A DNA stretch of 64,000 bases, from positions 50,643 through 114,642 of the forward strand of contig JBNGIQ010009531.1 of assembly GCA_049999765.1 (NCBI GenBank), written 5' to 3'. Source of the stretch: Phaeoceros laevis. Taxonomy: Eukaryota > Anthocerotophyta > Anthocerotopsida > Notothyladales. Shown here piece by piece: positions 10,131 through 22,520 of this stretch. A model generated the notes under the pieces. The model was given only the letters and a program-made list of their open reading frames with translations. It did not search any database and was not told where the DNA came from. A program made the translations under genes and the position numbers. Position 1 is the stretch's first letter; each line of letters starts with the position of its first letter.

Positions 10131-10944
10131 ACAGGGCTTCAGCTGTGTGGTGGGCTTGATTGATTGAGTACCTGTTGAAGCTGGAATCTTGAGCGTCCAT
10201 TCTTTTGCTGTCCAAGTGTCCATTTTCGTGGGAAGAAAGAAGGCGCTTTCGGATGTGACACTTCCGTAGCTTGTTTGGTTTGGCCTCCGGTTCGTCGCAC
10301 TCGTGGCGTACGGCAATTTGTCGGCAACGTGTAGCAATGGATGATTCCTGCAATAGAAGGACGAGAAAGACAATGGCGGTGTGCCTAGTCAGTCGTCTTG
10401 GACAACTGTAGGCACCAGGCGTAGCATGGCAAACGTTTTCAAAAATCGCAATCGGCAGTTGATTCGCTGAACTTCACTACTTCACTAGTCTGGACTAGTG
10501 AGGTATCTCGTCTCCCGCAAAGTTTCCATCTGTGTGGAGAGGAGCCTTCTTTCCTTTTCTAATCCCTACGGTTTCACCACGTGGGGAAGTCTCTCAACCG
10601 CGTCACGCTCCGGCTGAAACTTGGGAGCTCAAGAATCGCAATCGGCTGCCCGCAGCAAGCAAGCAAGCAAGCACACTTTGCAGAATCGCGCTCGCGATGA
10701 AAATGACCAATCAGGATCACGCCGCCCCGTGGTTCCTTCGCTGCTTCGGGAAGCAACCTACAGTGAAAATGGAGGCGAGCACATCATCCTGAGAGGAAGA
10801 AGAATTGTTTGCTCGTTCCTTTGCTGGTTGGAATCCTAGCCAGGCCTAGGAGGGGTGTATTTCATTTTCCTATGCCCTGCTGACCATGGCCAAGTCGGGT
10901 GTGTGCGCTTTTTGTCAAGCCAGGTCCCGCCAGGTCCTCGGATT
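10131..10944. other. Spacer between tandem F-box genes
   Basis: No gene is recognised. A (AAGC)n/(CAAG)n microsatellite lies near 10655-10675. A pyrimidine-rich stretch and CAG near 10920-10935 just before the second F-box ATG could be a splice acceptor. Confidence 0.45.
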
Positions 10945-12093
10945 ATGTTCACACTGCTGGGGGATGAAGGAGCTCACGCACCCGGCTGCGAGATGGACGG
11001 GGAGGTGTGGAGCCAGCTGCCGAGGGAGGTGCTGGTGCACTGCGTGCTGCCCCGACTGCCGCAAGTGAGCCAGCACCGGTTCCAGGCCGTGTGCAAGGAG
11101 TGGCTCTACCTGCTCTCCTCCCACTCCTTCCCTCACGCCCCCTCGGGCCAGCCCCTGCTCTGCGCCTTCCGCAAGCTGGGGCCGGGGCGGGGGCTGCTGC
11201 CGCACTTGGACCGCAAGAAGATGCACCCGGTGGCCCTGCCCAGCTCCCAGGCGGAGGAGGAGGAGGAGGAGGTGGAGGTGGTGGCGCAGGACGGCTTCCT
11301 GTCCGTCCAGGGCGCGGTGGTGGTGTTCGTGAACCCGCTCACCAATTCCTGGTGCAGGGTGGACAGTCTGATGCACTTCGGGGAGCTGTGGAGCGCCCGG
11401 GCCAACGCGGAGGTCTGGAAGGACGGCACGGTGAAGGTGTACGCCTGCGGGTCCATCCAGATGTGGCAGGGCTCCATCAACGTGTCCGGGAACACGCAGC
11501 GGTGGAGGTCCGCGGCGCCCTTCTGCCGGTTCCTGGCCAGGGCGGGGTCTGTGGTGTGCAAGGGCACGCTCTACCACTACGACGCCACACACGAGGGCCT
11601 CTTCGTCTACAACATCGAGGCGGGCGGGGGGCAGTGGCACGACGCTGTGGCGCACAGGCTGGGCTCGGGGAGCATCAAGTTCCGCCTGGTGGAGCGGGGA
11701 GGGAAGGTTTACCTGGTGGGAGCGGTGTGTCAGCGGGGAGGAGGGGGAGGGGACTTGAGCTACCATGTCTCCAGGCTGGACGAGAGCCTCATGGCCTGGG
11801 AGCCCTTGACGGTCATGCCTGGGGAGATGGCCAAGCATGTGCTGCTGCTGTTTGATGGCTCGCCGCCCCACACTTTCGAGGTCTGCGCCGCTGGGGAGTG
11901 CGTGCTGCTCATCTTCAGGACCAAGTCTCTGGTGTGCATTCTGTCCTTCAATCTGGTGACGGAGACGTGGCAGCCCTGCTTCCAGAATGAGGACCCCAGG
12001 AGGCTCGCCATGTTTGATGGCTTCTTTGAACCTAGGTTCCACCTGCATTTTCACAAGGGGAGCAAGCTCAGGAGGAAGCTTTTTCACTCTTAG
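10945..12093 (+). CDS. F-box protein with kelch-like C-terminal region (tandem copy 2)
   Basis: Intronless coding region of 382 aa, a tandem paralogue of the gene at 8766-10130. The N termini align over LLGDEG...CEM...VWSQLPREV, and the F-box continues through RFQAVCKEWLYLL. Shared blade segments include VFVNPLTNSWCRV and VCKGTLYHYDA, and both end with a block containing DGFFE, R and LHLH or similar. An acidic Glu run (EEEEEEVEVVAQDG, about residue 97) replaces part of the first copy's linker, and the copy is about 70 residues shorter. ATG at 10945 aligns with the start of copy 1. The open frame extends upstream only to a GTG. Presumed SCF adaptor; the target is unknown. Confidence 0.83.
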   Translation: MFTLLGDEGAHAPGCEMDGEVWSQLPREVLVHCVLPRLPQVSQHRFQAVCKEWLYLLSSHSFPHAPSGQPLLCAFRKLGPGRGLLPHLDRKKMHPVALPSSQAEEEEEEVEVVAQDGFLSVQGAVVVFVNPLTNSWCRVDSLMHFGELWSARANAEVWKDGTVKVYACGSIQMWQGSINVSGNTQRWRSAAPFCRFLARAGSVVCKGTLYHYDATHEGLFVYNIEAGGGQWHDAVAHRLGSGSIKFRLVERGGKVYLVGAVCQRGGGGGDLSYHVSRLDESLMAWEPLTVMPGEMAKHVLLLFDGSPPHTFEVCAAGECVLLIFRTKSLVCILSFNLVTETWQPCFQNEDPRRLAMFDGFFEPRFHLHFHKGSKLRRKLFHS

Positions 12094-12563
12094 GAAAATG
12101 GCACACCCGTGAACCCCACTTCGTGTTCTTAGCCCTCTCTGGCTGGGGCGTCTGGCAGTGCGTCCTCTGTCCACATATAACAACATTGATCTCCGATGAA
12201 CTGTGAAATCCTAATTTTAATCCTCATTTTATTTCGCTGCTTTGAAGGCTGTGCTCACATTCCCTACGGTGGTGCATTCAGTCACTTCAGAGGGGCGCAC
12301 ACAACGAAATTTCTTTGTCACATCCAAAACATGTAGGCTGGTATACGTTTAATTACATTGGCATCTGGAAGCAATAATAAAGACGGGGAGGCGGTAGGTT
12401 TTTAGTGCTGTAAAAAGAGCGGATCTCGCCCTCGGATAAGGAGCAGTTGCCTGCTTGGATTGAATAAAAAGGCTCCTCCTCACCTCGAAAAGTGGAGCCA
12501 AAAGTCCTCTCTGATGCTGGACTCGCCTCATGTGAACAGTGGGAGAGCATCCAGAAGCGCAAC
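12094..12563. other. Intergenic / 5' UTR
   Basis: No gene is recognised. The frame of the downstream oxidoreductase remains open from 12492 but starts with GTG there; the first in-frame ATG is 12564. Confidence 0.45.
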
Positions 12564-14260
12564 ATGTTACTCTCCAGCCCAGCCTGCCGGCACAGCAACA
12601 TTCCCTTGGCTCAGGAGGCCTTCAGCTTCCAGAGCGGGAGATCCGAGCTCAAGCTGAAACCGTCGCACCTTTGCTTCTCATACTCCAGCTGCAGCGAGCA
12701 CGCCTGGAAAGGGCTGCGGGAGCTGAGACGGTCCTCAAAGAGAAGAGGAGGACTACTTCGGCAGGGCCTGAGTACCAGAGCCAGCAGCATTTCCACCGAG
12801 GATAAGCTCAGCAGCATTGGAGAGACTGGGAAGGAGGAAGCAATGACAGAGGAGGAGACCGGGGTGGTGATTGTGGGAGCAGGCTTGGCGGGCCTGTCGG
12901 CAGCCCGGCAGCTGGCTCGGGCCAATGTGCCCTTCTTACTTGTTGAAGCCTCGGATGGAGTGGGGGGCAGGGTGAGGACGGACAGCTTCCGAGGGTTTCA
13001 GCTGGACCGGGGGTTCCAGCTCTTGCTTTCAGGCTACCCGGAGACCAGGGAGGTGCTCGACTACGACGCCCTGAAGCTGCAGAACTTCTATGCAGGCGCG
13101 CTGGTGAAGCTGGACAGCGGCTTCCACCGTGTAGCTGATCCGTTGAAGCATCCTGTGCACGGCATTCTATCCCTCTTCAATCCCGTGGGCACGCTTCTGG
13201 ACAAAATTTTGGTCGGACTGGTCAGGTACGCTTGACAGACCCTGATGACCTAGCTAGCCCCTGTTGCAAGCAAGCCTCAGCTCTGGATTCCTGGAGGGAA
13301 TGGAGGCCGCCCAGTAATCCGCGTCCTTCCTCCCTTCCGCAATGCAGGTACAGGGCAATTAAGAAATCCGTGGACGAGATTTTATCTGCGAAGGAGGTGA
13401 GCACCCTGGAGCGGCTCCGAAGCGAGGGCTTCTCCACCTCCATGATCGACAAATTCTTCCGGCCCTTCTTCGGCGGCGTCTTCTTCGACAAGGAGCTGGC
13501 CACCACCTCCCGCCTCTTCGAGTTCATCTTCCGAGCCTTTGCCCTAGGAGACAATGCTCTCCCCGCCGGCGGCATGGGAGCCATCTCGCAGCAACTAGCG
13601 GACGCCCTCCCGCAGGCCTCCATCCGCCTCAACTCCAAGGTGGAGGCCCTGCTGCTGGGAGGCTCCAGCCCCGGCGTGAAGCTCCGCAGCGGGGCCATCA
13701 TCAAGAGCAAGCACGGCGTGGTGGTGGCCGTGGAAGGGCCGGAGGCAGCCAGGCTGCTCGGCACAAGCTTGGACACAGCCGTGACAGCCAGGCCCCCGAG
13801 GCAGTCCCTCACGGTCTACTTCTCCGCAGACAAACCCCCGCACCCTGAGCCCATACTCTTCCTCAACGGATCGGGCAAGGGCATAGTGAACAGCCTGGTG
13901 GTGATCTCCAACGTCGCTCCCTCCTACGCTCCTCCCGGGAAGAGCCTCATCTCCGCAAGCGTCATTCCGAGGTCACTGGACAGAGACGATGTTGCGGGGC
14001 TGGAGCAGGTGGTGCGACGGGAGCTCGAGGACTGGTTCGGTGCGGCGGAGGTAGCCAAATGGGAGCATTTGCGCACCGACACCATCGTGTACGGGCAGCC
14101 CGACCAGACGCTTCCCACTGATCTGGCTCGCGAGGTCAGGCTTGGGGCAGGGCTGTATGTTTGTGGCGACCACCGCGACCATGCGACCACTCACGGTGCT
14201 CTTGTATCCGGCAAGCGAGCCGCACAGGCCCTTATGGCCGACGCAAAAGTGATACAGTAG
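12564..14260 (+). CDS. FAD-dependent oxidoreductase, amine oxidase/phytoene-desaturase-like, probably plastidial
   Basis: Two exons (12564-13225 and 13348-14260) joined by a 122-bp GT-AG intron in consistent phase give 524 aa. After a Ser/Arg-rich presequence of about 90 residues comes the dinucleotide-binding motif VVIVGAGLAGLSAARQL, then the FAD-contacting GGRVRTD and LDRGFQLLLSGYPE. The C-terminal GLYVCGDHRDHATTHGALVSG is the second FAD-binding segment with the usual Gly-Asp. These motifs match a cyanobacterial/plant family annotated generically as NAD(P)/FAD-dependent oxidoreductase, related to protoporphyrinogen oxidase and carotenoid desaturases. The substrate is not predictable. The start at 12564 is the first in-frame ATG, and the presequence looks like a plastid transit peptide. 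Confidence 0.85.
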
Positions 14261-14437
14261 ACTAGTTAAATATCAAGGCAGGCCTGACTTGGTTTATGCC
14301 TTGTCTAAGTTATTAGTTGTTTCCGTGACCCCAACTCCGGGCTTTGTAAACATGTAAACACCACTTATTATAGCAGTCAACGGACCATATAAGTATGGAT
14401 TGAGCGTGCCCTGGAGGTGTGTCTTGCGTTGTTGACC

Positions 14438-17400
14438 ATGTCTGGCGTTGGACTGCGCTCCCGGCCCAAAGGCCGAACCAGGGCCAGTGTAAGCGACGAA
14501 GATGATGGTGCCAAAAAGGAGGTGAATTTACAGAAGGAACCTACGGGGGCATGGAAGGGGGCCCTGGATTGGTCTGCCATGCTCTTGGTGCTTGTGTACG
14601 GAGGTTACCTGGCGCACTACTTTGGCATGCGAGCGTTGCCAGACGTAAAATCTGCTGAGGTTGCTGGATTGGCGGGGTTTTCGGAGGAGAGAGCTTTCAA
14701 GCATGTTACAGCTCTGACCAAATTCGGCCCTCATCCTGTAGGATCTGAGGCTCTGGAGCTCGCACTAGAGGTCTGGTCGGAATGAATTGCTACCTGGCAC
14801 CGCGTACTAAGGGTAGTCACTTTTTTGTATGGCGCGGAGGGCATTCGTGCCTCATTCTGATAATTTCATCGTTCTGTTGTTTCAGTATGTGCAGTCGCAG
14901 CTTAGGTTGGTGGACTCAGCAGCTACTCCAGGGGTCGATGTTGAAATCAGTCAATTTGTTGCAAGTGGGTATAACCGTTTGCAAGCAGGTCTATTCTCTG
15001 GAAAGACCCTCGCATACTCAAATTTAAAGTCATTGGTGGTGCGATTGAGCCCCAAGAACTCTCAAGAGTCAGCAGAAGAGAACGCCCTGCTTGTCTCTTC
15101 TCATGTTGACACTGTTGTCACAACGTAAGTAGCCCCAGGATCCGCTGCATTTGTTTGGGTGGCTTTTCACATGTTCACAAATCTTTGACATTGGATTCTG
15201 AACATCTCCTGCCATTTTCTCTAATCAAACACTGTTCCAGGGAAGGGGCTGGAGACTGTAGTTCTTGTGTAGCTGTCATGCTTGAAGCTGTGCGTGCCCT
15301 TTCTTACCGGGCGCATAATTTTCGTCACTCAGTTATATTTCTGTTCAATACTGGAGAGGAAGAAGGGCTAGACGGTGCTCACTCCTTTATAACACAGGTT
15401 TCTCCCCGTGGTTTCAAGCTCAGCTGAATGACCCACTGTTTGATTCTTCCCTCTCTTTAATTGTCTCCCCTTGCGTTGTCATTACATTTCTTAGCTTTTG
15501 ACGTGTGTACAAATATTTTTGTGCAGCATCCATGGAAAGACTCAGTTAGAGCATTCATAGACCTGGAATCCATGGGGGTGGGTGGGTCTCTGTGNNNNNN
15601 NNNNNNNNNNNNNNNNNNNNNNNNNNNNNNNNNNNNNNNNNNNNNNNNNNNNNNNNNNNNNNNNNNNNNNNNNNNNNNNNNNNNNNNNNNNNNNCCTCGG
15701 CAGTTTACATCATAAATTGAGTCTCTGAATGTGGACTCTGGCTTTGCATTTCTACTCTCAACTATCTGACTGACTGTTCCAAATGTAGGCTCCGGATCGG
15801 TGGTTGCTCGAGGCTTTCACGAAAGTAGCCCCACATCCAGCATTTCTAATCGCAGCACAGGTCAGAAAGGATGTGCTTTCTTCCCTTTTGAGAGGACCTT
15901 TCGAGATTTTTTTTTTGCTTGAATACTGTGTGCGCTTTTTGTTGGAGTGCTTGTCTGGACCTATTATGTGGCGATTACAATCTCTTCCATGTACTGACAG
16001 GTAACGAGTTCAGGCCTTTAAGGTGCTAACGGTCCTTACTATGGCATGCAGGATGTGTTCCACTCAGGACTCGTGAAGTCTGCAACCGACTTCCAAGTTT
16101 ACAGGGAGGTTGCAGGACTGTCCGGTTTGGACTTTGCATTTATGGAAAACGGAGTTGTCTATCACACTAAGGTATGCCTGGACTTGCACTTCCACCGTCC
16201 TTGATGAAATAGGGAGATCTACATTCACAGTGCCTTTCCAGGTTGTAGTTTTAGGATACGATGCTGGTGCTATGTCTTCTGTAACTGAAACTGAAATAGT
16301 AGTGTAGCTTACCGTCACTGGACTTTTCTGCCCACTTCTATTGCCAGAATGACAAGTTAGAACTCCTCAAGCGCGGATCCCTGCAGCATTCGGGTGACAA
16401 TGTGCTAGCATTTGTAGTGGAAGTTACTACTTCACCAGATTTTGCAGCTGTTGGAAAAATGAATACTACTGAGTTGCAAAGTCTGGGCAGCAACATGAAC
16501 ATGGTCTATTTCGATATTCTGGTGAGTGAAAACACATCTGGACGTTTTCCAGATGTGGTGCGTCCGTGCTGTAGGTTAACACATTGTATAGACAAAAGTA
16601 ATCTCTGAAAGTCAGGTTTGTTGACGCTTGTCTTCTTGTTGCAGGGCCAATACGGTGTTTTCTACACAAAGGACTTTGCAAGAGTGCTAAATACTTCTGT
16701 CATTATGCAGGTGCTACTAATTATAAGCAGGTCTATCTTCCCTGCAGGTCTTACCGGTGTTTTTTCCTTACTCTTGGGTCTCTTCACCGTGCTACTGACT
16801 TGGGCGTTCTCAATGGTGTCGGCTGTGGTCATGTCCTTTCTTGTGCCTCATCTGGGCTCTCATGCAGTGCCCTATATTGCAAGCCCTTGGTTAGCTCTGG
16901 GACTATTTGGAGCACCAGCTTTATTTAGTGCTTTAATTGGGAATTGGCTTGGGCGTATCATTCTGATAAAATATCTAGCTAAAGTACATCAAGGCCAGTC
17001 CTTAGGCTTAGCAATCCAATGGGAGGCAGAAAGGTGGTTGTACAAAGCAGGTCTTTTGCAGTGGGTCATTATTCTTGTCCTTGCGAACTGGACAGGTGCA
17101 GGATCCTCATATCTGGCGTTATCCTGGGTACTCTTTCCTGCGGTAGCATGTAAGCTATGATTGCAGAACTTCTTTATCATGACGGTGGTAGCACAAAGAA
17201 GTTAACTTTGCCGCACTGAGCATGCTTGGTATTCACAGTAGCATGCATGGGGTTTTAAGGCTGATATGCAGTGCTCTTTCTGTCATATCAGACGGGTTAT
17301 TCAACTTCCACTCTCCAGGAGGGCAACCACCGAGGCAATTGACCTTGCTTTCCTTCTGGGTTGGCGTCATTCCTCCTACAATTTTGAGTGGAAGTGTCTT

Positions 17401-18860
17401 CTTTATGCTACCAAAATTTTTAATTTCAAATCTTGTGCGGTTTGACAGGTGCATCTCAACCTCTTGTATTGCCTTCTCATCTTTCTGGTTTGCACCGAAG
17501 TGACTATGAAACAGCTTGCCTAAATTGTAAGCTCTTTATGTCTTGCAGAAGCCCCGGTGGTTCTCCTAATTGGGCTGGACATCTGTTGGTAGCTGGACTA
17601 ATATCTGCCATCATCTGCTTGTGGTTGGTCTATCTGTGGCCCTTTGCTCATCGACGGGGTACCTTTTTCTCCCCTGCATGGATGGCCTTGAGAACTTCCT
17701 TCTACGTCGATTGGTTGGGAATAAAAACATGTGTCTGACTGTATGGGGCTTACATGATTTTCTCTATCTTATACGTACGCAGGCGGAGCACACTGGATAT
17801 TGGGTGGCTCTCTGCTTATTACAGCTGGAGCGATTCTACTTGTATCTTATCAGCTTTTTCCATCTTTTACAACCGACATTGGGAGAGCAGTCAATGTAAG
17901 ATCTGGTACCGGTAATGGTTTTGACTGTCGGTACATTAGTTGTGTATCTGGTAAAGTGGGAAGGCTGTTTTTCACTTGGTTGGAATGTCTACATCACAGC
18001 TGTCGTGGTCAACTCACTGGTGCAGCGCATTGTACAGGTGGTGCATATTGTTGAAACAACAGAAGGGCAGGGCAAAGCATACATCTCGCTTGCAACTGGA
18101 ACTCCGGGCAACTTTGATCACGAACTCACAACTTTAAGAGATCTTGATTTCGTTTGTGGCAAGGGAGGACCCGATTTTGTTACCTACTCCGTCAAATATG
18201 GATGTACCAAATCCCTTGAGCTTGAGCCTTCGTTACGGGCTGAACGGCCATCACTGATAGTCGAAGGTGATGAGCTGGTTGATGGAGTGAGAATAACGTC
18301 TATCTCTTTTCATGCTTCCTCTGCACACAGGTGGCATGCAGCAATCAACACAAACCGAATTGAGGGACTTAGCATTCAGAGCACTGATGTTGACCGTGGT
18401 AAGCCACACATCTGATCATTTTACTGGCAGGGTCCTCAGATTTGCAGCTTTTGGTTTATCCCTCTTTGAATAGATTTGAACCTCCTTTTTTCTTAGTGAA
18501 TGATGTTGATTTTATCATGATACATCTGAGCGTGTCCGTTGGTTTGCAGAGTCCTCTAAGGTTTCGGTGCCGGCAGCAAAGATAATTGGAGATGGAGGAT
18601 GGCATTACGTACAGTTCGTTACTGATAAGCAGGGGCCACACAATTTTCTCTTCAAACTGGAGTGGGGTAAGGTTAATAGTACAGGAGATTACTTAGGACG
18701 TGATCTCATCAAGGTAAGAACAGATCTGGACATAGTGACACCGGCGGTGGCCACAGTTTTGGAGCGACTTCCCGAATGTAGTCTTTTTGGCAAGTCCACA
18801 GCTCCATATACCTTGGCCTATTTGGACAAGGTGACAGTAAGCTCGCTTCGTTCAAGTTGA
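14438..18860 (+). CDS. ERMP1-like endoplasmic reticulum metallopeptidase (M28 family)
   Basis: A spliced gene whose exons I place at 14438-14770, 14886-15124, 15241-15397, 15537-15594 (runs into the gap), 15789-15860, 16052-16171, 16348-16521, 16645-17149, 17292-17448, 17549-17658, 17783-17895, 18038-18398 and 18550-18860; phases agree throughout. One N-terminal membrane helix precedes the M28 zinc peptidase domain: SSHVDTVVTT (HxD), GAGDCSSC, FLFNTGEEEGLDGAHSF (catalytic Glu pair) and a later ENGVVYHTK. Several membrane segments and a lumenal C-terminal domain follow, as in Fxna/ERMP1. At GAGD-x-S the usual Asn is Cys. Part of the peptidase domain lies in the 100-N gap. Substrates in plants are unknown. 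Confidence 0.88.
15595..15694. other. Assembly gap (100 N) inside ERMP1-like gene
   Basis: One hundred Ns interrupt the gene after a peptidase-domain exon encoding DLESMGVGGSL and before the exon beginning APDRWLLEAF. The missing stretch should hold the rest of that exon, including residues near the third zinc ligand region. Confidence 0.95.
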
Positions 18861-19319
18861 TTGATTCAAGGGCCTCCTCCTGGTCCTTGATGGTGAAGAC
18901 GTGGCAAGGGGTAATGTAAGTGGCTGGTACAGACAGCCGAAAGCGGTGGCAGACGGCACAGATGGTCGCTTCGTTGAAAGCCTGCATCCGCTTATACCAC
19001 CTGTAGCCGGGACATTGGAGTGCCAACCGACTGAATGGAAGTCGAAGGGAAGCTGTGCTGGAAGGGTATCGGATGATGATGATGATGATTAATGATGGAC
19101 GATGGGAAGGAAGTTTATTTATAGTGGTTGGGGTATAGAGTCTATAGACCGGGATGGGGTGGCCACGTTCAATACTTCGACTACGACTCGCTGTTTGGGT
19201 GTTCATTTATTGCCCGACATCCCTGCAACGTCTGGTGACCCGCATCCGGGCGGACATTCAGTTCGGGAAACTAAAACGTTTTTTCGCGTCTAAAGTTCTC
19301 TGGAGTCTGAACTGTGAAG
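18861..19319. other. ERMP1 3' flank with (GAT)n microsatellite
   Basis: No gene is recognised. A short (GAT)n repeat lies at about 19071-19089. Confidence 0.45.
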
Positions 19320-19880
19320 TGCATCGAAGTTAGGGCGTGCGCATGAGACACCCAGCGTGCATCTTCCAATTCCTCACATTTTGCATACATGTCCCCCAGG
19401 CAGTTGCAAGCAAAAGAGTCGTGCTGAATGCCGCTTTCCAGCACAACAGCGTGCACCTGCGTGCCAGATCGCACATCTTCCGCTCTTGCACAAGCTTGCA
19501 GGGCAGCGACAAAATGTGACTATTTGCCTCCAATCCTGAGCTGCGCATCTCATTGTACAGTTGAATGGCGTCACTAGGTTTCCCTTGTTCAGCATGTGCA
19601 GATTCTGCCAGATATAATGGAGAACCGCATGAAGACATCAGGTTTGGACACTCTTTTGAACACCTCCATTGCCTCCTGTAACGTGACTTTGACATGCATA
19701 GTATTGCATACCTGCGCAAGATATGGTTTCCCAAAAATGCATGGCATCCGTATCCAAGCTGCTAAGCAACTGCAGGGCACGAATGTGCGGCTTGTGTGAC
19801 TCCATTGCCTCGGAGGCACATTCAAACGCCGCTCCAGCTCCACGGTGTGCGCCTGCCCCCAGCTATTGGCGTCCAAAACC
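19320..19880 (-). pseudogene. Degenerate PPR gene fragment (copy A)
   Basis: On the minus strand, pieces of pentatricopeptide repeats appear in different frames: EAMEVFKRVSKPDVFM, then EQGKPSDAIQLYNEMRSSGLE, then a piece with the tail of a repeat. The nucleotide sequence closely matches the fragment at 40404-40859 and, more distantly, the intact PPR gene at 29314-32214. Frameshifts and stops rule out a functional protein. It matches only the N-terminal one to three repeats of the full gene. Confidence 0.75.
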
Positions 19881-21162
19881 GCTGATGTTGCATTCAGTTG
19901 GTGGTGGAGTAATTGCAGGGCCTGTCAGCAGTAGGAGTCCAGCGGGCATGCACACCAAGGGCATGATGCATCGCGTTAGTGGTGCGCGCCATTGCAGGTG
20001 AAGTAAGGATGGTTGTCATCCGGGAGAGCAGCTCCCGTGGATACCGGAAGTAGCTGTTTAACGCAATGTGGCGCGCGCGGCTTAGCGGGATTGGGTTGGA
20101 GCTCCAAGCCGATCTCGAGGCGGCTTATTAGCTCCTGTGGTGCTGTGCGGGGTGCAAGTGTGCACGCCGGGGTTGTAGGCGCGGGGGCCTAGATTGATGT
20201 TCCCTCAACCCTGATTCAGGTTTCCCTGCTCGATGTGCGGCCTGGCTATGGCGGAAGCAGCCTGAGCATCTCGGGTGTAGCTTTGTGAGTTGTCTTCTGC
20301 GGAAGCTGGCGTCACCTCGGTTGCGCAAGAGGAGAATTTGGAGATGACGACTGCCGGCCATGTGCGTGGCCAAATAAGCGTGAAGTGTGTACGTATTCGA
20401 AACCTGGCTGAGAGATACTGTACTGCCAATTTCCATCTTTTGCGACCGCCCAAACCCGCCCTTCAACCTTCAAGCGGCCGGGCGGTAGACGTCGAGCATG
20501 TCTCATGTCAGGTGAAGTGGGACAGCTGAAACCGCACTGTCAATGTCGGGCGAATGACGCGCAACAGACGCCGCAAGCCGACTAAAAAACCGTCACATCC
20601 AGTACTCCTCCCTTGCATCTGATGCCGCGTGTCTCTCAAATTTTCAACGTGGTACACAATCGTGCCGTCTCACTGGTCCAGAATATTTGTCCCAGGCACT
20701 GAACCCGCCCAACCATTTTCTTTGCGGAAGGATTAGGATTTTGCAAGACTTGAAGGCATCACACCGACACAGCTCGGGTATGGTGTTATGTCTCGCGTTG
20801 AAAGATACCAGAGCACATCTTGTCAACGATTAATCACATGATATGGTCAGACACCCAGGAGTCTTTTCCATCACAGTCAGGTTAATTACCTGATCTGCAC
20901 CAGGGAGTAGTACTAGGAAGCTTTGTTAAGCTGAGTGCCGACTCATGAACATTAATAGGAAAGGAGTCACAGGACAACAAACTCAGCAGGTGTTGGGTCA
21001 AGGAGGTCTAAACTGCTGCTGATGAGTTACATTAGCACGAGGTTCTGACAATCAGCAAAAGCATCCTGCGCATTGTGATGTCGGATGAAAGAGATTTCTA
21101 CAGTTTGGTCAATGCTTGTACTGTACAACCTGCAAATCTTGATGCAGAGGTCACCTTCAGGG
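19881..21162. other. Intergenic, nothing recognised
   Basis: Short frames on both strands only. No repeat array, no tRNA and no recognisable exon is seen. Confidence 0.45.
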
Positions 21163-22520
21163 CTAGGTTTCTGCTGTGCTGGAGTAGACCATGGCGCAAA
21201 ATGACTGTACTTCTGGAAGCCCAGAGAGCATTTCCGTATACCGATTGTCCTCAGGATGCTCCAGCAAAGAGTTACCCACGCTTGCAACAGGTGGAAGCAA
21301 CCTAGCAAGTGGTATGCGGGCCCCAGTGTCGCCCCTGAAATTTGCAAACAGCTCATGAATCACTCCATCCAGAATGGCATCAACAGCAGACGATAACACC
21401 TTCTCGAACCCATTGCTGCACACAGGGACACAAAAATATATGTGAGCTTAAACAAGACGGTGGTCAGGGGCACAAGCGCAGCCTAACTGAACCGGGTAAG
21501 CTCAGACGTAACAGAATCATCCGACTTGCCTTGACAGGACTCTTCGTGCCTCGGTCATAAGCTGTCCGAGCAGTACAGCATCATCCTCAGAATTGAGGTG
21601 ACCAGATCCCGGCTGAGCAGCATCGGCAGCTGAGGATGCGGCCGCCAGATCATCGGGCAGACAATTGCTTACGGGCAGCACATAATGCATCCAATTCCGT
21701 CTACTTCCTTCGAATTTCTGCCGAATTTCGAGAAAAAGGTCATGAAGATTAGAGATGTTGTACACATCTTTCAGCTCCTTGCTCTTCATCACCAGCTCCA
21801 CCACAGATTGCATATCCCCGACTAAATGGTTCAAGCCCTTGTGTGGCAAGTAGTCAGCAAACGCAATAAATTTATGCTGGCAACTCATGGACAAAGGCCT
21901 GTAACGTTCCCCCGCTTTGGAGGCATCCAGAGCCCTTGCAGTGTCTGTATAAACATGTCTACCGAGAATGTTCAATTGCGTTCGAACAAACAGATCCAGC
22001 AGACTGACGGCCCACATCCCACTCAAAGTTCGTGTGAAGCCTGCATCTCGAACACAAAAAAAAATCAGCACGTCTCCAGACAGAACCCTCCATTTTCCCC
22101 ACCTTCCATCACGGATCAGATCGACACATACATACTTAGAAGCTTGAGCTCCTGCCACAACTGTAGCTTCTCCCTGGCGCTCAGAGCTTGCGGATCCTCC
22201 TTCCCTAGCATGAGCTTATCCATATGCTCCGAAAGATCCACCAGGCTGAATAGACGAACTTTCAAATGCGGCAGCACTGAAGGCAAGGTGGTTGAATCCG
22301 AAATCCGCTGAATGCTTTCAAAATGACTTTGCAACTGTGCCTCAGCTCGATCATCTGCCTCCTGGCGCAATAAAGCGGCGTGCACTTCAGTCTTCTCTTC
22401 TACCTGCTTGACACCCTGTCTCCTTGTCTGCAGAATATGATACGCGTACCAGCCTGCCCCGGCCACTCCAGCTGCCAGCAAGAGGGCTCGTCGGTGTCTC
22501 TTCACCCATCCCCCGATCAT
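21163..22520 (-). CDS. PEX3: Peroxin 3, peroxisome membrane biogenesis factor
   Basis: Three exons (22520-22136, 22040-21530, 21415-21163) give 382 aa, the usual PEX3 length. The N terminus IGGWVKRHRRALLLAAGVAG is the basic patch plus membrane anchor that targets PEX3 to peroxisomes. SFTRTLSGMWAVSLLDLFVR, RTQLNILGRHVYTD and the C-terminal LPEVQSFCAMVYS follow the family pattern. PEX3 docks PEX19 carrying new membrane proteins. The start at 22520 is chosen because it begins right before the conserved basic patch; an in-frame frame continues upstream. Intron 2 appears to use a GC donor (AAG|GCAAGT). Only that donor restores the Ser-Asn-Gly-Phe frame; the nearby GT would break it. Confidence 0.9.

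Noticed and set aside
9018-12186. Long open frames antisense to both F-box genes (up to 423 codons)
   Set aside because: They mirror very GC-rich third codon positions of the sense genes, have no family features and are rich in His, Pro, Gly and Arg. They are composition shadows, not genes.
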